Assembly (NCBI GenBank): GCA_025266875.1
Contig: JALLLT010000008.1
Location: 930,001-994,000 of the forward strand
Source: Fennellomyces sp. T-0311
Lineage: Eukaryota; Mucoromycota; Mucoromycetes; Mucorales; Lichtheimiaceae
Length of the DNA: 64,000 bases
Reading direction: 5' to 3'
Shown: one piece after another, positions 24,701 through 36,049 of the stretch
Layout: each line of letters starts with the position of its first letter
Numbering within the stretch: position 1 is the stretch's first letter
The notes under the pieces: model-generated
The model's database searches: none
What the model was told of the DNA's origin: nothing
Seen by the model: only the letters and a program-made list of their open reading frames with translations
Made by a program: the position numbers and the translations under genes

Positions 24701-25551
24701 GTCGCCCACCAATTGAGTCACCATCAAGTGAGTCGCCCATCAAATGAGTCGCCCATCAATTGAGTCACCATCAAGTGAGTCGCCCACCAATTGAGTCGCC
24801 CAGCAAGTGAGTCGCCCATCAAGTGAGTCGCCTAGATCAAAACTAAAGTATAGATGCCAGATCTACGAGAACAAACAGGTTATTTTTAATTTAAAACGTA
24901 CAAATATTTTTATATCCTTACGGATGTAGTTAGACTTGCGAGCATTAAGCCACCGGATGACGCAAATATCCCAATAATAATCGTGGGTCTACTTCCGATG
25001 CGAGTACACATGATGCTCGCGACGGATGTGAATGTAAACACCATCATTTGATGTATAGCGCCAACCAGTGTTAACTTCATATTGGCGCTCTGTTCGGAAT
25101 AGAAAGTATTTGTCCTCAGGTAATAGTCTTGCATGATGCCTGACCATTTAAAATAAGTAGTAGCTTTTAGCTGCTTTGTAGATAGATACAAGTATACTTT
25201 ATCCCGTACCCCTATAAATTTTGAGTAATAAGATCAGAATCATGTGTTTTATGATGCATTTTACGTCGTTTACCAGGCAGGTGCCAGGCCACCGAGAAGA
25301 GATAGAAAGAATATTCCGCTTAGGACAGCCCAGGCGCGTCTACCGTCACAGAGATTGTCATCGTCGTCCAATGGTACGCTTATCTCTTCTACGTCTATGC
25401 TACCAGAAGCATGGTTCTTCGCACCAATACTACCGTAGCGGTTCACCGATGACTCCGAAAAAATTGGTTGTGGAGTATTAGTCTCCTCGTAATCCAAAGC
25501 TGTCATCTCCGTGCGTTTCTTTATTTGTGTGACACATCGCTTCGTAGACAT
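21712..25551 (-). pseudogene. Decayed monocarboxylate-permease-like (MCT/MCH) MFS gene split by a minisatellite
   Basis: Minus-strand pieces follow one another in MFS order. An N-terminal acidic tail and helix 1 (25,551-25,265, ...AWAVLSGIFFLSLLGG) are followed by QDYYLRTNTF and helices 2-3 (about 25,150-24,922, ending LMLASLTTS at a GTAAGG donor). Next come LTGFGIAVLNSVGFGIPG (about 22,996-22,935), IPQWFIRRRSTAFGI (about 22,890), LFIPFLMVLINTALGI, a loop with SDVFDALKN, LSDIQGGTIISILAGTGVLG and the last five helices to a stop at 21,712. I could not join exon 1 to 2, 2 to 3 or 3 to 4 in frame with canonical sites. Exon 3 has no AG between it and the repeat array. The gap between exons 2 and 3 is filled by the 1.83-kb minisatellite. 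A functional gene with unusual splicing remains possible. Confidence 0.6.
23002..24832. repeat. Minisatellite of 16-bp units (about 115 copies)
   Basis: Head-to-tail units of the type GAGTCGCCCATCAAAT with limited variation: C/T/G before CAA, then AAT, GT or TT. A 15-bp variant lacks one C (GAGTCACCATCAAGT). About two dozen units read TGAGTCA, the rest TGAGTCGC or, rarely, TGTGTCGC. The array fills the interval between exon 2 and exon 3 of the MCT-like gene. A roughly 320-bp block (23,425-23,750) recurs almost unchanged at 24,473-24,798, showing expansion by segmental duplication. It is not a CRISPR array: there are no unique spacers. Open frames through it are low complexity. Confidence 0.95.
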
Positions 25552-27200
25552 ATCGATATTCCGGTTTTCGAAAACTTTGGCTATTGGTGTTGGAGAAATA
25601 AAAACAGTAGAGTCTATGGGATGGCGAAAAAAAACAATTATAATGGAATCCTGAAGTCAACAATAAAGGGGAATCTAATGTGTTTCATCCAAATGCAAAA
25701 CGACGTGGTACAAACTGTCTGCATCGAGAAGTCGCAGCATCACTCTGTCAATTTCGTTGGCACCCGGCATTGTACATAAATCTAGGTAGCCTGAGAAAGC
25801 ATACCAGAGTATCGATAGATTTAACAAAAATAGCTTACATATAACGTCGCTTCCTGTCGTGAACTGGTTTTACTAACGGCTGTATTCATTATGAAACAAG
25901 AATTGCATATACTGTTTGTTTGAAAACTTAAATTTTATCGTTATATCAAAATATCGTTATATAAAATGAGATTTGGTAGTGCTTACCGTTTTGGTGCATC
26001 GAAAATTGTATCGTTATATCGAATTATCGTTATATAAAATATCATTATATGAAGCGGCCACTCTATAGGCTTAATACATTGAAAATAGGACGAATGGAAG
26101 AGAAATGTAGCGTTTATATCATACAGTATAGCCGCTCTTATATATGCGTTTGTTATTTGATTCATGTAATACTTGGGAATGCCGACCGCAAATGCGCCTT
26201 TAGATATTAAGTACGGTAAGTACTATTACTTACAACGAGGCTGCACTAGATATTCTAATATGCGCACATTTATTCGCACGGCTTTATGGAAAGGAAACGT
26301 GTGCTTTTGCTGACTGAGAAAGAAAGGAGATTTTTTTTATCATTATGGAATAGGTCACGTTGCGCCTTTCATCTACCGAACTCACTGAACCTGCACATTT
26401 GCCAACACAAAAATATGATCAAGTCGTCTACGGCCCGTATCCATCGACACAGTACTGTTAAAAAACACTAATGAGCACGATCAACACTTCTATTGCACGA
26501 GCCTAATTAACTCGACGATGCCCTTGTCGTGAGTACGTACTGACAACGTTCGAGTAAAATTAACCATCCAGTTGATTCGGAAACTATAGCAACCATTTTG
26601 ACCCATCCGATTTTATGCAGGATTTGGCACGCTCTACGAAAGTTCGCATGCACTATTTCTCTGCGGACATGATGGATGAGTACACTGCATACGTTTGAAT
26701 ACATGTACAGTCAAGTACTGGAGAAGTGAGCGATGGATGAATGATAATACATCGATATGTGCTTTATACGAACTACTGTTCACAATTTAAGAATTGCTCG
26801 TCAGACCACAGACAGAACATGGATCCTCTCAGCATGCAGTAATTTTGGATTTGAGATATATTTAGAACGAAACATAAAAGTACATGCATTTTAATGTAGT
26901 AAGATGGGAGAAACAGTTGCTTTAATGTACAGATTGGCCATGATGATATTTTGGAGAAGAAATATGCACTTTGTTGACATAAACAGCAAGAAGTAAGAAA
27001 TGTTGTTTTGGCCCGTAAATAAGAAGTCTCGATCGTTATTTGTGTCAAATGGTAATCTTGTGCGCTTGACCTATACATGTACCGTCATCAATAAGAAGAC
27101 ATATGACTTGAAGCTGAAATTACCGATAGAAGGACAGTCTGGACCGTAGCCTATAGACGTGTGTATATGCTGGGACCACATCAACAACTCTGCCTTACTG
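25552..27200. other. AT-rich spacer with a repeated ATCGTTATAT motif
   Basis: No gene supported. Between 25,936 and 26,055 the motif ATCGTTATAT (or a one-base variant) occurs five times, ending next to CGGCCACTCT at 26,054-26,063. This resembles the AT-rich subterminal sequence of pogo/Tigger-like transposons, but no matching opposite end was found. Confidence 0.4.
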
Positions 27201-27219
27201 TATCACAGGAATATCCTTA

Positions 27220-28922
27220 GGCCACAACGTCTCAGACATGTCCCTACGACCCATCAAGGATGTGGAACAAGGTACGGCCAGGGGTGCGGATTCGACAAAA
27301 AGTTCCTCCGGCCCATTAGGCTTCTTCACAGCAACTGTTCAGGCGAGTGTTCGCTGGAACCATGCAGAAAGAGGTGCCACCTCAGGCGAGCCGAGAGGCC
27401 CTCTCCCTCAGACAAACGAACAAAAAAAGGAAAAATTAGAACAACCTGTGAGAAACGTTCGAGTGCTTTTACCTGATTGTCGCAATGGAAGCACGGCCTT
27501 GGAAGCTGGAACGTCTTCCATGTCTGGCTCGCCATGCACTTCAAGCTTTCGGGGGGCTCGCTGGGCCACCACTTCAGCCAGTCCGAAGACCACTTCCATG
27601 ATGACCAGAACGGGAGGGACCGGTTTGCAAGCGCGCATATATGACCGCGCTCTCACACGGCATGCCACAAGCAGGGACGTGGTGTGCACTGTCCATGACT
27701 ACTCGCCGGGCCGAATTTTCGTTGTGGAAGCAGAGCCGCTGGTTGAACAGACGGACATGGTAGAACGGTTGAAGCAACCAAGGCAAACGCTGAAGAAGTT
27801 GACAGGGCCAGGCTGCCTCAGGTCACAACGTTACAGCAAATCCTAGCCATTTGCCTGTTGAGAGAGCAAAGCGGAAGAGGTACGACCAGGGGTCCACAAC
27901 TGAGCCTATATTGTTCAACTGGCGATCCGAAGATCACTCTGAGAAAGCAAAGCACGGCCCTCCGTGTGTGCGCCATTAGGCTCACCTCGTGTCAACTTCG
28001 CAGCGCTGTCCCCGAAAGAACTCTATGTTAGTAGTTATACCTGACACCATTGGGGGTTATGGGACACACTCCTGCGCAAAGAAATGGAGTGAGCGATTAG
28101 AAACAACTACGAAGTGCTGAATTACTTACGGAATGGCCACAACAAGCGGCGCCAACACCTCGAACAATGAGCCTGGTGACAATGCTCGCGCGACAATAAA
28201 GCACCTTTGCCAAACAAAAAGCGGACGATCAGCAAGCGGTGGCAGAGAGAAGGCACGATTACTTACCTGGTCGACAAATGAAGGCGCTGGAAACAAGAGT
28301 TGACACGACTGCAGCAGGCGCGCGCAGGATTATGAAATTCAGCCGGGATTTCAAAGCTGCTACAGTGTGGTATCATCGTCTGGCAAGTCATCGAAGCTGA
28401 TTGATGGATGGATATAAGAACGACGTTGACTGGGCTTCTTTGGTGAACAACTACCTGGCATTGTGTTTAAAACTGAGAGACGACGGCATCCTTGGATGGT
28501 CATGAACCGGGAGGAAAACAGGCAGAGCAAACACAGCTTGATAGGTCATAATGCTACGCCAGGCCACAACGTTCTCAGACACATCCATCAGTCCAAGACA
28601 GTGGATGAGGTATGACCCACCCGCAGCGACCTTTCAGCGGATTACTCTGCCGTGACGGGCAAGAAGACTATGAAAAGAAATAACTTAGAAAGACCCGAAG
28701 AAACCCGCTGGTGACTTTTACCTGACTGATGCAGTGGAAGAGATGGATGCTATGATGCTGTCCCTCCAGTGGCCAACCTCCGGCGGCTAAAGTTCACGCT
28801 TCTCAGCGGCCGTGCTAGGATACCATGTCTGCCAGTCCGAAGACCAGCTCCATGGCAGCCGTCAGGGAGGGAACCGATCGAATGCCGAAGCAAACATATA
28901 TGGATATCACCTTATGGGACAA
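27220..28922. repeat. Diverged tandem duplication, about 1.25-1.34 kb offset
   Basis: Three blocks recur in the same order. AGGCCACAACGTCTCAGAC near 27,220 matches AGGCCACAACGTTCTCAGAC at 28,561. A TTTTACCTGA-GCA-TGGAAG block is at 27,467 and 28,716. GCCAGTCCGAAGACCA at 27,577 matches 28,831, followed by CATATATG at both. A third partial copy starts near 27,820 (AGGTCACAACGTT, then GGTACGACCAGGGG at 27,878). On the minus strand the third block reads ME(V/L)VFGLA in both copies, with a possible splice donor (CAG|GTAAAAG) about 105-110 bp downstream, suggesting relics of a duplicated multi-exon minus-strand gene. No intact frame survives. Confidence 0.5.
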
Positions 28923-29399
28923 CACAACCAGCCGGAAGCGCTTCGTAGGTACGGTGCCTACCATGCTAGGCTCGGAAAACCGTACTAGCCAAGGACAAGA
29001 CTCTTCTCATGGACTCAAGTTAATCATGAAAAGATGCATCACTAGCGGGTAGGATGTCCAGCGGGTCGCAATGCAAGCACGCGTTACTGTGACAAGCCCG
29101 TGAGATCCACCAAAGAGTGGGAGAACCGCAAAGACCAGGAATGAATGGAGCTTGACAGGAACGATCGCTTGCAGTAAACTGCGCAGGCTTAACTTACCAA
29201 AGAGAAACACAGAGATCACGGTCAAAGCCAGGAAGACCAAACTGAGCGAGACCAATCAAAGGAAGCCTGACAAAAAACAAACAAAGGATCGAATAGAGGA
29301 AACTGTGCATGTTTGACTTACGTGCAATGGACCAAGTACAGAGTTCGTGAGAAAGATTGGCTCACGCAAAACAGTGGCTTTTGTTATTTAAGCCTGCCT

Positions 29400-30770
29400 C
29401 AATTTTCACATGCCGCTCTTTCATTGGTTGAGCTCGCCAACACTGCAAGGAGCGAGCGAAGGAAGACCAAGACGTGTAAAGTGCCTGGGAGGAGTCCTTG
29501 TACGACTTGGGCGGTTCCGCTCTTTGTCGTCATGCCGACTGAAGTCCGTCCAACGACGCACAAACATCCTGTTTCAGACAAGATCACGTCTCCGCTTCAA
29601 GTGACTTTCGGTGTTTGCGTAGTTGGCACGGCAGATGAAAAATCAAGCAACAGCTATTTCGTAGCTTTGGGATCGAATGCAACCTGAAACTGTGGTGCTA
29701 CTCTGTCGTAGCCACCATTCATGCGGGTAGATGTGGCTCTCAACTTTCTCTCGATTAATAGCAAGTTCTTGTGTAGAGGTTAAGAAGTCGCACGAAACTT
29801 AGATGCGACCTAAGCATCCCCGCTCAGAGTTGATGTGAGCGATAATAAGGGCTAATCGAACCTGAGAAAATAGAAAAACAGATATTATGTTTACCATTAA
29901 CGTTCACTGTGCATTCCAGCAAAGGCATAGTCAAGGCATGGGGGCTGTTTTTAGTTGCTACAGATTTTATCAGATATTGTGATTTGATCCTGCCGTTCTC
30001 ACTGTCTGGAATCACAAAAGGTGCATGGATTGAATAATGGCAGGCTTATTTTGTGAGACTATTCAATACATGTGTATGCAGCCATGCTTTCAGATCAATC
30101 AATGTAACGCTATTCCTAAAATTGGCGTAATCCCGTACAGAAAAGTATAATAGTAACGTACTATTAAGCGATTCATTGACGTAATATAAGATATTGAAGG
30201 ATAATGGAGTAGATAAAAAGCATTGATACCCTTGAAAGCTCTCCTTATAGGGTTCGCACCCAAGATCGCAGAATATCTATCACTCACACTGCAGCTGTCT
30301 TTCGGCTCCAACTTGCGTATCAACGACTTGTTAAACTTTCATCGCCGTCCATCTTGATTATGCTCACTTTTGTATGTATTCGCGGCAAATATGGAATATA
30401 CCAGATGGTAAACAAGGTACCTTCCCATGACCCAGAGCCAACGTAGGATACTCTATGCTTCCATCTATATTTTGAGCGAGGAAGTTTATCTTGACAGTGA
30501 GCTTTGTCTAACCTAATGTGCGAGTGGTCGCATTAGTGCACCAATAAGAAAATGTAGAGCTACTTTACCTCTTTCTACGATGGCTGTGACAAAAAAGAAG
30601 GCAAATTTCAAGCAGGCCAAAGGAAGCTTTCGAAGCAATTGTTCCTTGGAAGCACCTGCGATGAGGTACACACAAAGCTGTTTGAAGCGGCGACAGATGG
30701 TCATGTCTGAAACAGGATGTCTGTGCGTCTTTGCACAGATTTCCGTCGGCATGACGATAATTAACTGAAT
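29400..30770. repeat. Inverted duplication pair (29,520-29,605 and 30,680-30,770)
   Basis: The sequence around 29,529-29,582 reappears in reverse complement at 30,700-30,757, sharing CATCCTGTTTCAGACA and GTCGTCATGCCGAC with modest divergence. In the outward frames (minus at 29,590, plus at 30,698) both encode SETGCLCV...SVGMT. The arms are about 1.1 kb apart. Neither side has a longer recognisable gene. They could be remnants of one gene copied in inverse orientation, or subterminal repeats of a decayed element. Confidence 0.5.
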
Positions 30771-31257
30771 TGAAGCAGCCGTTCATGAACACTTCTCTAC
30801 CAGGTTACCCACTGGTGATCACACGCGATCAACGAATGGGCGGTATTTCAAAGTGGGAACGTAAATATTTACTGCGCCTTCGTGTCCGAGGTTTTGTCAA
30901 GTTCTACCTTTTCATTAATTAATGAAGGTAAGTCAATTCCACGCAGTTTAGTCTAAAAAAGATCCCCGTTTCCATGTCAAAGAACCTGTCTGATCACCAC
31001 ATTGCTCTTTTTAGGTCCTCACAATTCAAATTTTGACCTTCTTGGTGAGTCAATCGCATATTGTTTAAGCGTGTGGTGTCAACATGCTTAGGAATGTTCT
31101 TTATACTGACGCTTCCTATATTCCCGTTTCTTTTTTCCAGGCACCGTAATCCAAACGTTGGTTCCATTTGTAAGTCATGCTTTAGTTCAAACAAATGTTC
31201 GTTATACTCATTCTTCCTACATTCCCGGGTTAGCTTTGTTCCCACTCCTCCATATGC

Positions 31258-31438
31258 TATGGTGGAGTGTACCGCCTTGTGTGGCAGAGATACCGTAGAG
31301 TGCGGTATGGGCACCGTAGAGTACGGTGGAGTTTGTCGCCTTGAGCGGCAGAGTATTACCGTGCATACGGTACAGGTTGTCGCCTTGAGCGGCAGAGTAC
31401 ACCATGCATACGGTACAGTCACCCGCAAGGGTGGAGTT
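31258..31438. repeat. Short array of about 45-60-bp units with palindromic ACCGT...ACGGT boxes
   Basis: Three units each begin (T/A)CGCCTTG-GCGGCAGAG-like (31,268, 31,334 and 31,379) and are followed by near-palindromes such as ACCGTAGAGTACGGT and ACCGTGCATACGGT. The second and third units are nearly identical for 40 bases. Any transcript would form serial small hairpins. No family recognised. Confidence 0.6.
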
Positions 31439-31499
31439 TTTTTTATAGGTACGGTCCGGGGAGATACGATCTTCTCCATGGAGCCAATAAGGTAAAAAC

Positions 31500-32540
31500 A
31501 ATCACCAGTTTTCTTCTGATATAACTAACTCTTCTTCTTTATGGGCGAGGCTCGATCAGCGGACACGTCCGCTGGTGCAGCCTGCCTCCAAACACGTATG
31601 AGCCGCCGGTGTGGAAAGTTCTGCAATCGGTGGCCTCAGCCATAAGCCATATGCCTTCGTTTAGTGTTGGCGTAAGGATAGGTCAAGCGTGTGAGATAAA
31701 ATAACTTGACGCCATTTGTGCGTTTAAGTAACATATTTAAACCTTTTCTTTCTTCGTTCTCCTTTAGCTTAGATTCGCGTAATAAAAGTGCCCTTTGTAA
31801 TTATTAGAGAATTTAAAAGTGGGAAGTCTTGGACATACATACATATGCCTGCGAGGGTATTCTTCGGTTGGGCATGGTTCGTTTAATGCTTTCGCGCTTT
31901 CGTCCACAAAAGTCTTTGACATGGCTCTTCAAACGTTGTGAATAAGATCTATAGATTTGGACAAACTCTTAAGATCTTGTTTACCAATGCTCATGACAAC
32001 TTGCCAATGTCGCTCATTTCAAGATGTTAAACCTGTAATGAGCGCTTTTCACCCAATGAGACCGTCAGCTTTAAAGTACAGTACAGAATAAGCATATTCA
32101 ACCACTGAAACACTGTTCTTTGTGCTAAAACACAGGCGCATTAGTCTAGAATGGCAGCACACTGATTTTCTTTCTTTATGTCAGTTTATTATGAATATGA
32201 AGTGAATTTTGATATTGGCATACAATTCATATGCTTTTGGGAGTGCTGCCACCAAAATACCATCTGCATTAGTGTAAAAAATTACTTTATGTGCACGTCT
32301 AAACTACAGGCAGAACATAGCGGCACTGAGTACACTCATTTCCCCACATCGAATTCTTCGAGCTTCGTACCCATTCTCACTTAATACTCACCATTAATAC
32401 TTGTTGCACATACCGTCAATCCAGGTACCTTTTCTAACGGCTTCAATTCTCTATGTATAAACCCAAACACAGTACTATAGGTAAACCAAGCACAAACATC
32501 CTCAAGGATAACCCCTTGATAAACAAATCAAAGATTTGAT
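31500..32540. other. Spacer downstream of the Crypton ORF
   Basis: No gene supported. A near-palindrome AGCGGACACGTCCGCT lies at 31,557-31,572. The remainder is AT-rich without long frames and may include the 3' non-coding end of the Crypton element, whose boundaries I cannot place. Confidence 0.4.
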
Positions 32541-34828
32541 TTATTGGAATGTTTTGGCCACTCTAAGCTCTATCAGCGAAGAGGGTTCGCTTTTATACAG
32601 GTCGTTTATGAGCTGGTTAAGCGACCAGTTTCTTCTTGACATTTCGCGCTGCAGGAGTTCAGCTGCTGCCACGTTGCCATGGATATCAGCCCTTTGTTCG
32701 GCGATATTTTCGATGGCCTTTATAATTTTCAATCGTCTAGTGAAGCGTTTGGTCACATGTGACTTACGCCTCCATTCTTCTTCCAGTTGGGAGGTTGCCG
32801 GTTGATCCCCAATTCGATGATGGTACTCGTTCCAGACATCAATGACCTTTTTGATAGTCATATCTATCTCGTAGTTTGGAGGCCCATCAATGACATTGGC
32901 AGATGTGGTCGCCGGATGCTGCTGCTGCGTGCTATCGCCCGACACACTTCCTTGTGGTTCAACACCAGGACCAGGGTGGAACCGAAAGTGGCCAGAAGCG
33001 AATTGATTGACCGTAGCCATCATCGCCGACATCTGCTCTCTCAATTCCTGATTTTCACGGCGAAGAGTTTCGATGATCAAGCGATGATGCATTTCGATCC
33101 TTGCGTCGATCGCATCGAGACGTTGACCAACACGCGGAAGTACATTATTGATGCTTATATCGGCTGGTTGCTGCATCGTATCACTTGCGTTTAGGAGCGA
33201 CGTTTCAAAGTCGCGATACTCTTGGTCAGAAAAAAGAGGATCGCGAAAGATTGGGTGTGATGGATACAAGCGGCGCATCATTACTGCGTCCTGAAGAAAT
33301 ATCGTGCGTATGGTTTTCAGCAAGTTAAGGAAACCTTGGGCAGAGATTGAGCGTGCTGCATCATCACCACTCTCAACACGTCTTAGCCAATTGTCTACAT
33401 CAGGAAAGACCTTCCGCTTCAAGGACTCCTGTGGTTCCTTAACCGCACGACGCAACCAGAAATGTCCATGGTCAGCAGGAAAGCCATTTACTGCTCTGAT
33501 CGATGCTTTGGGTAGCTTCGAAAGATAATGACGTTCCATACTCTGCATATTCCAGCCACCATGGCGACGCAGTTGATCTTCCGTTGCACCGTTCATTTCA
33601 GCAGCCCTTGCGCCTGATCCACGTCCGGAATGCGTCGTATGCAACGAAATAACATTGCATGCTTCGAAAGCGCGCTTGATCGCAGTATGCTGGGTTTGAT
33701 ATGCCATTTTCTCCATTTTATCTCGTCCAACTAACATCTTGATACCGTACCAGTCCTGGTTCCGAGTGAAGTTCGGGAAGTCTTCATCGGAACAATGGAA
33801 GCGGTAGAAAAAGTAGAAAGCCAAGGCGCCAAAAGCACAAGTTTCGACATTCTTATGGCGAATCGTACCGTAATATTCCTGCACACCAGGAGTAGCTGTC
33901 TTCCCAAACTCCGTATGGTATACAAGGACTGGGCAAGGTGTGTATCCATCGTCATCTGGGAATTGAACGCAGAGAAGATCAGCAAGTTCTGCATAGCGCG
34001 AACTATCACCACGAAGAAGCATCATATGATGAATCAAAAAGGTAGCACGGTTCCGCAATTCGGCTCCTGTTCCACGATCAAAGAAGTAGCGAGAGACCGC
34101 AAGCATCTCGTCGAAGTTGTAGCCATCGCTCAGCGTTCCAGCGCCTCGATCGTCGAACCTGGCGCGCTTTGTTTCACGATCGTTCACCAGCTTTTCTTTC
34201 CTCCAGTTCTTGAGTTTTTCACCACGGGGATTAGGGTGGTGGTTTTCTCCTGCAAGGCACTGCTCTTTATACAAATCCATGATGGACTTGAGGTAGTTCT
34301 GGTAGCTTTCGTACCCAAGAGGCTCTCCTTCTTCATGGGGCCTCTTCTTGCCCGCCGGTACAACAACTTCATCCAAGAAACGAATAAGTTTGTCCTCTGA
34401 GACTTTCTCATCAACCTCAAACACACCCGGGCTCGTCTCATATCGGTACACTTTGGCACACCATTCCTTAAAAGTGAACTCTGTTTTAGTTATTCCTGCA
34501 TAAAGCATGGTGTATACTTTAATAATAGACTCACAAGAAACGCCTTTCGAGGCATTCTATATGTTTTTTTCGTGTTTTCCGCTTGGATTTTTTCCTTTAG
34601 ATTAATGCTACGCTGAGAAGCTTCATTCTCTGCAGCAAGGTTGGCCGCAAGTGCAGCAGCATGTGCCGGAAAAAGATCACTATTCGAAGCACCAGCCGAA
34701 GAACTGTGGAGTATTGGTTGACGAAGAAGTAGCAGGATGGTAAGACATTTTCGAGAAGTAGAAGAAAGATAAGGCACATTCACACTCGCAAAGCTTAATT
34801 GATAGTCGGATAAAAAATTCAAACTCAT
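32541..34828 (-). mobile_element. Crypton transposon tyrosine recombinase with GCR1_C domain
   Basis: The main frame 34,508-32,541 encodes 655 residues. Residues about 130-330 form a tyrosine recombinase core with all catalytic positions: Arg166 (MLLRGDSSRYAELADLL), His293/Arg296 (THSGRGSGARAAEM), His316/Trp319 (RRHGGWN) and nucleophile Tyr328 (MERHYLSK). A coiled-coil stretch (LRRENQELREQM) and a GCR1_C-type DNA-binding domain (about 555-645, KVIDVWNEYHH...EWRRKSHVTKR..RR) follow. An upstream exon (34,828 to about 34,540) supplies an N-terminal EAENTKKTYRMPRKAF-like arm. Joining it in frame needs a weak GTCTAT donor, so the element may be intact or may carry a frameshift. Cryptons integrate by tyrosine recombination and lack terminal inverted repeats. 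I cannot see the element ends. Confidence 0.85.
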
Positions 34829-36049
34829 TCAGGCACACGGCAAAATATAACATCCAAAAAGATGTATTCTGGTTGGTCACAGATTTTGCTGGTGACCTGA
34901 GTCATGACTCCGCCATACTGGACCCCAAATACGCACTATGTAACCGATGACAACGTGCCTACATTTTTCAAAAAATACATGGATATGAAGTGGTGGATAT
35001 ATTTAATATAGTCGGCTGCTACACCATACATTTACAAGGAGAGACGCATTAATAAACTATGCGTATATGTATGTATAAGTATGATGATCATTTGTATAAA
35101 TGTTCCTGTACAATGTTTTTTAAGCAGAAATGAGGGACACAGATAGAGGTTTGCAATGCCTACCGAAAAGTTAAAATAAAAGTGTCTGAAAAGGTTTGGT
35201 ACGCCTCGCTCAAAATTTTAATTTTCATTCTCAAAAGTTGCGACGGCAGCTTCAAAAGTCAACATATATACATCAGAAGACTTGCGTTTTGCCCAAAGAC
35301 TTTGGTGTCTGTTAGAAAAAAGTAGCAGCCGATGAATACATATAAAAGTATAAGAAATGATCTCCAGCAAGTAATGTGGTCAGGTAAATTTCGCGTTCTG
35401 GCCCAAGAAGTTTCGGGTGTTCGCTTCAACAAATAGCGCCCTATGTGCACGACATACTAGTCTACTTTTACTCGTAACTCGGTTTGGAAAAACGCTGGCG
35501 TTACAAACTTAAAGATTCTGCAATGACCATAGTTTGGACAACCACATACGTAAGCTTAAAGAGCTTTCATGAACGTATCAAGCTCCATTATGCGAATCTC
35601 GTTGATGGTGTTTGACGTTGTCAGTCTCAGAATACTTGGACAAAATAGAAATCCAAGAAGTTTAATATCACTATATACCTGCTACCCCCACGGACCCATT
35701 ATTTGTTTCCAAGCAACATACGATCACGACTGTTACCGTTTGCACCTCTCATCCAAAGAAACTGTAAACAAGCCATAGCTGCTTAAAGCAAATAGCATTC
35801 CGTTCGTTTGATCTTCTAGATTATTAAGCTTCACCTAAATTATTATCGAAAATGTACGTAAACCAACTTGGTATTCACTTTATCGCACAAACAGGTATTG
35901 TCGTGCATTCTTGGTACAGCGCAACATTTTACAGCATCCAGCTTAACACACTCACCGCGCCTTTTCTTTGTGGCCAATAAAGGTAGAATATATCAGATAA
36001 ATTCTGTGGTGTTATGGAATGAAAAGCAAAACAATGGCACACTGTTTAT
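34829..36049. other. Spacer between Crypton and CotH genes
   Basis: AT-rich sequence with no frame over 90 codons and no recognised motif. Confidence 0.5.

Noticed and set aside
23002..24832. CRISPR-like array
   Set aside because: Units are directly abutting 15-16-bp repeats without unique spacers, and the genome is eukaryotic; it is a minisatellite.
27238..27846. 202-codon plus-strand frame in the duplicated region
   Set aside because: The corresponding copy at 28.6-28.9 kb does not keep this frame, and relic splice donors point to the minus strand.
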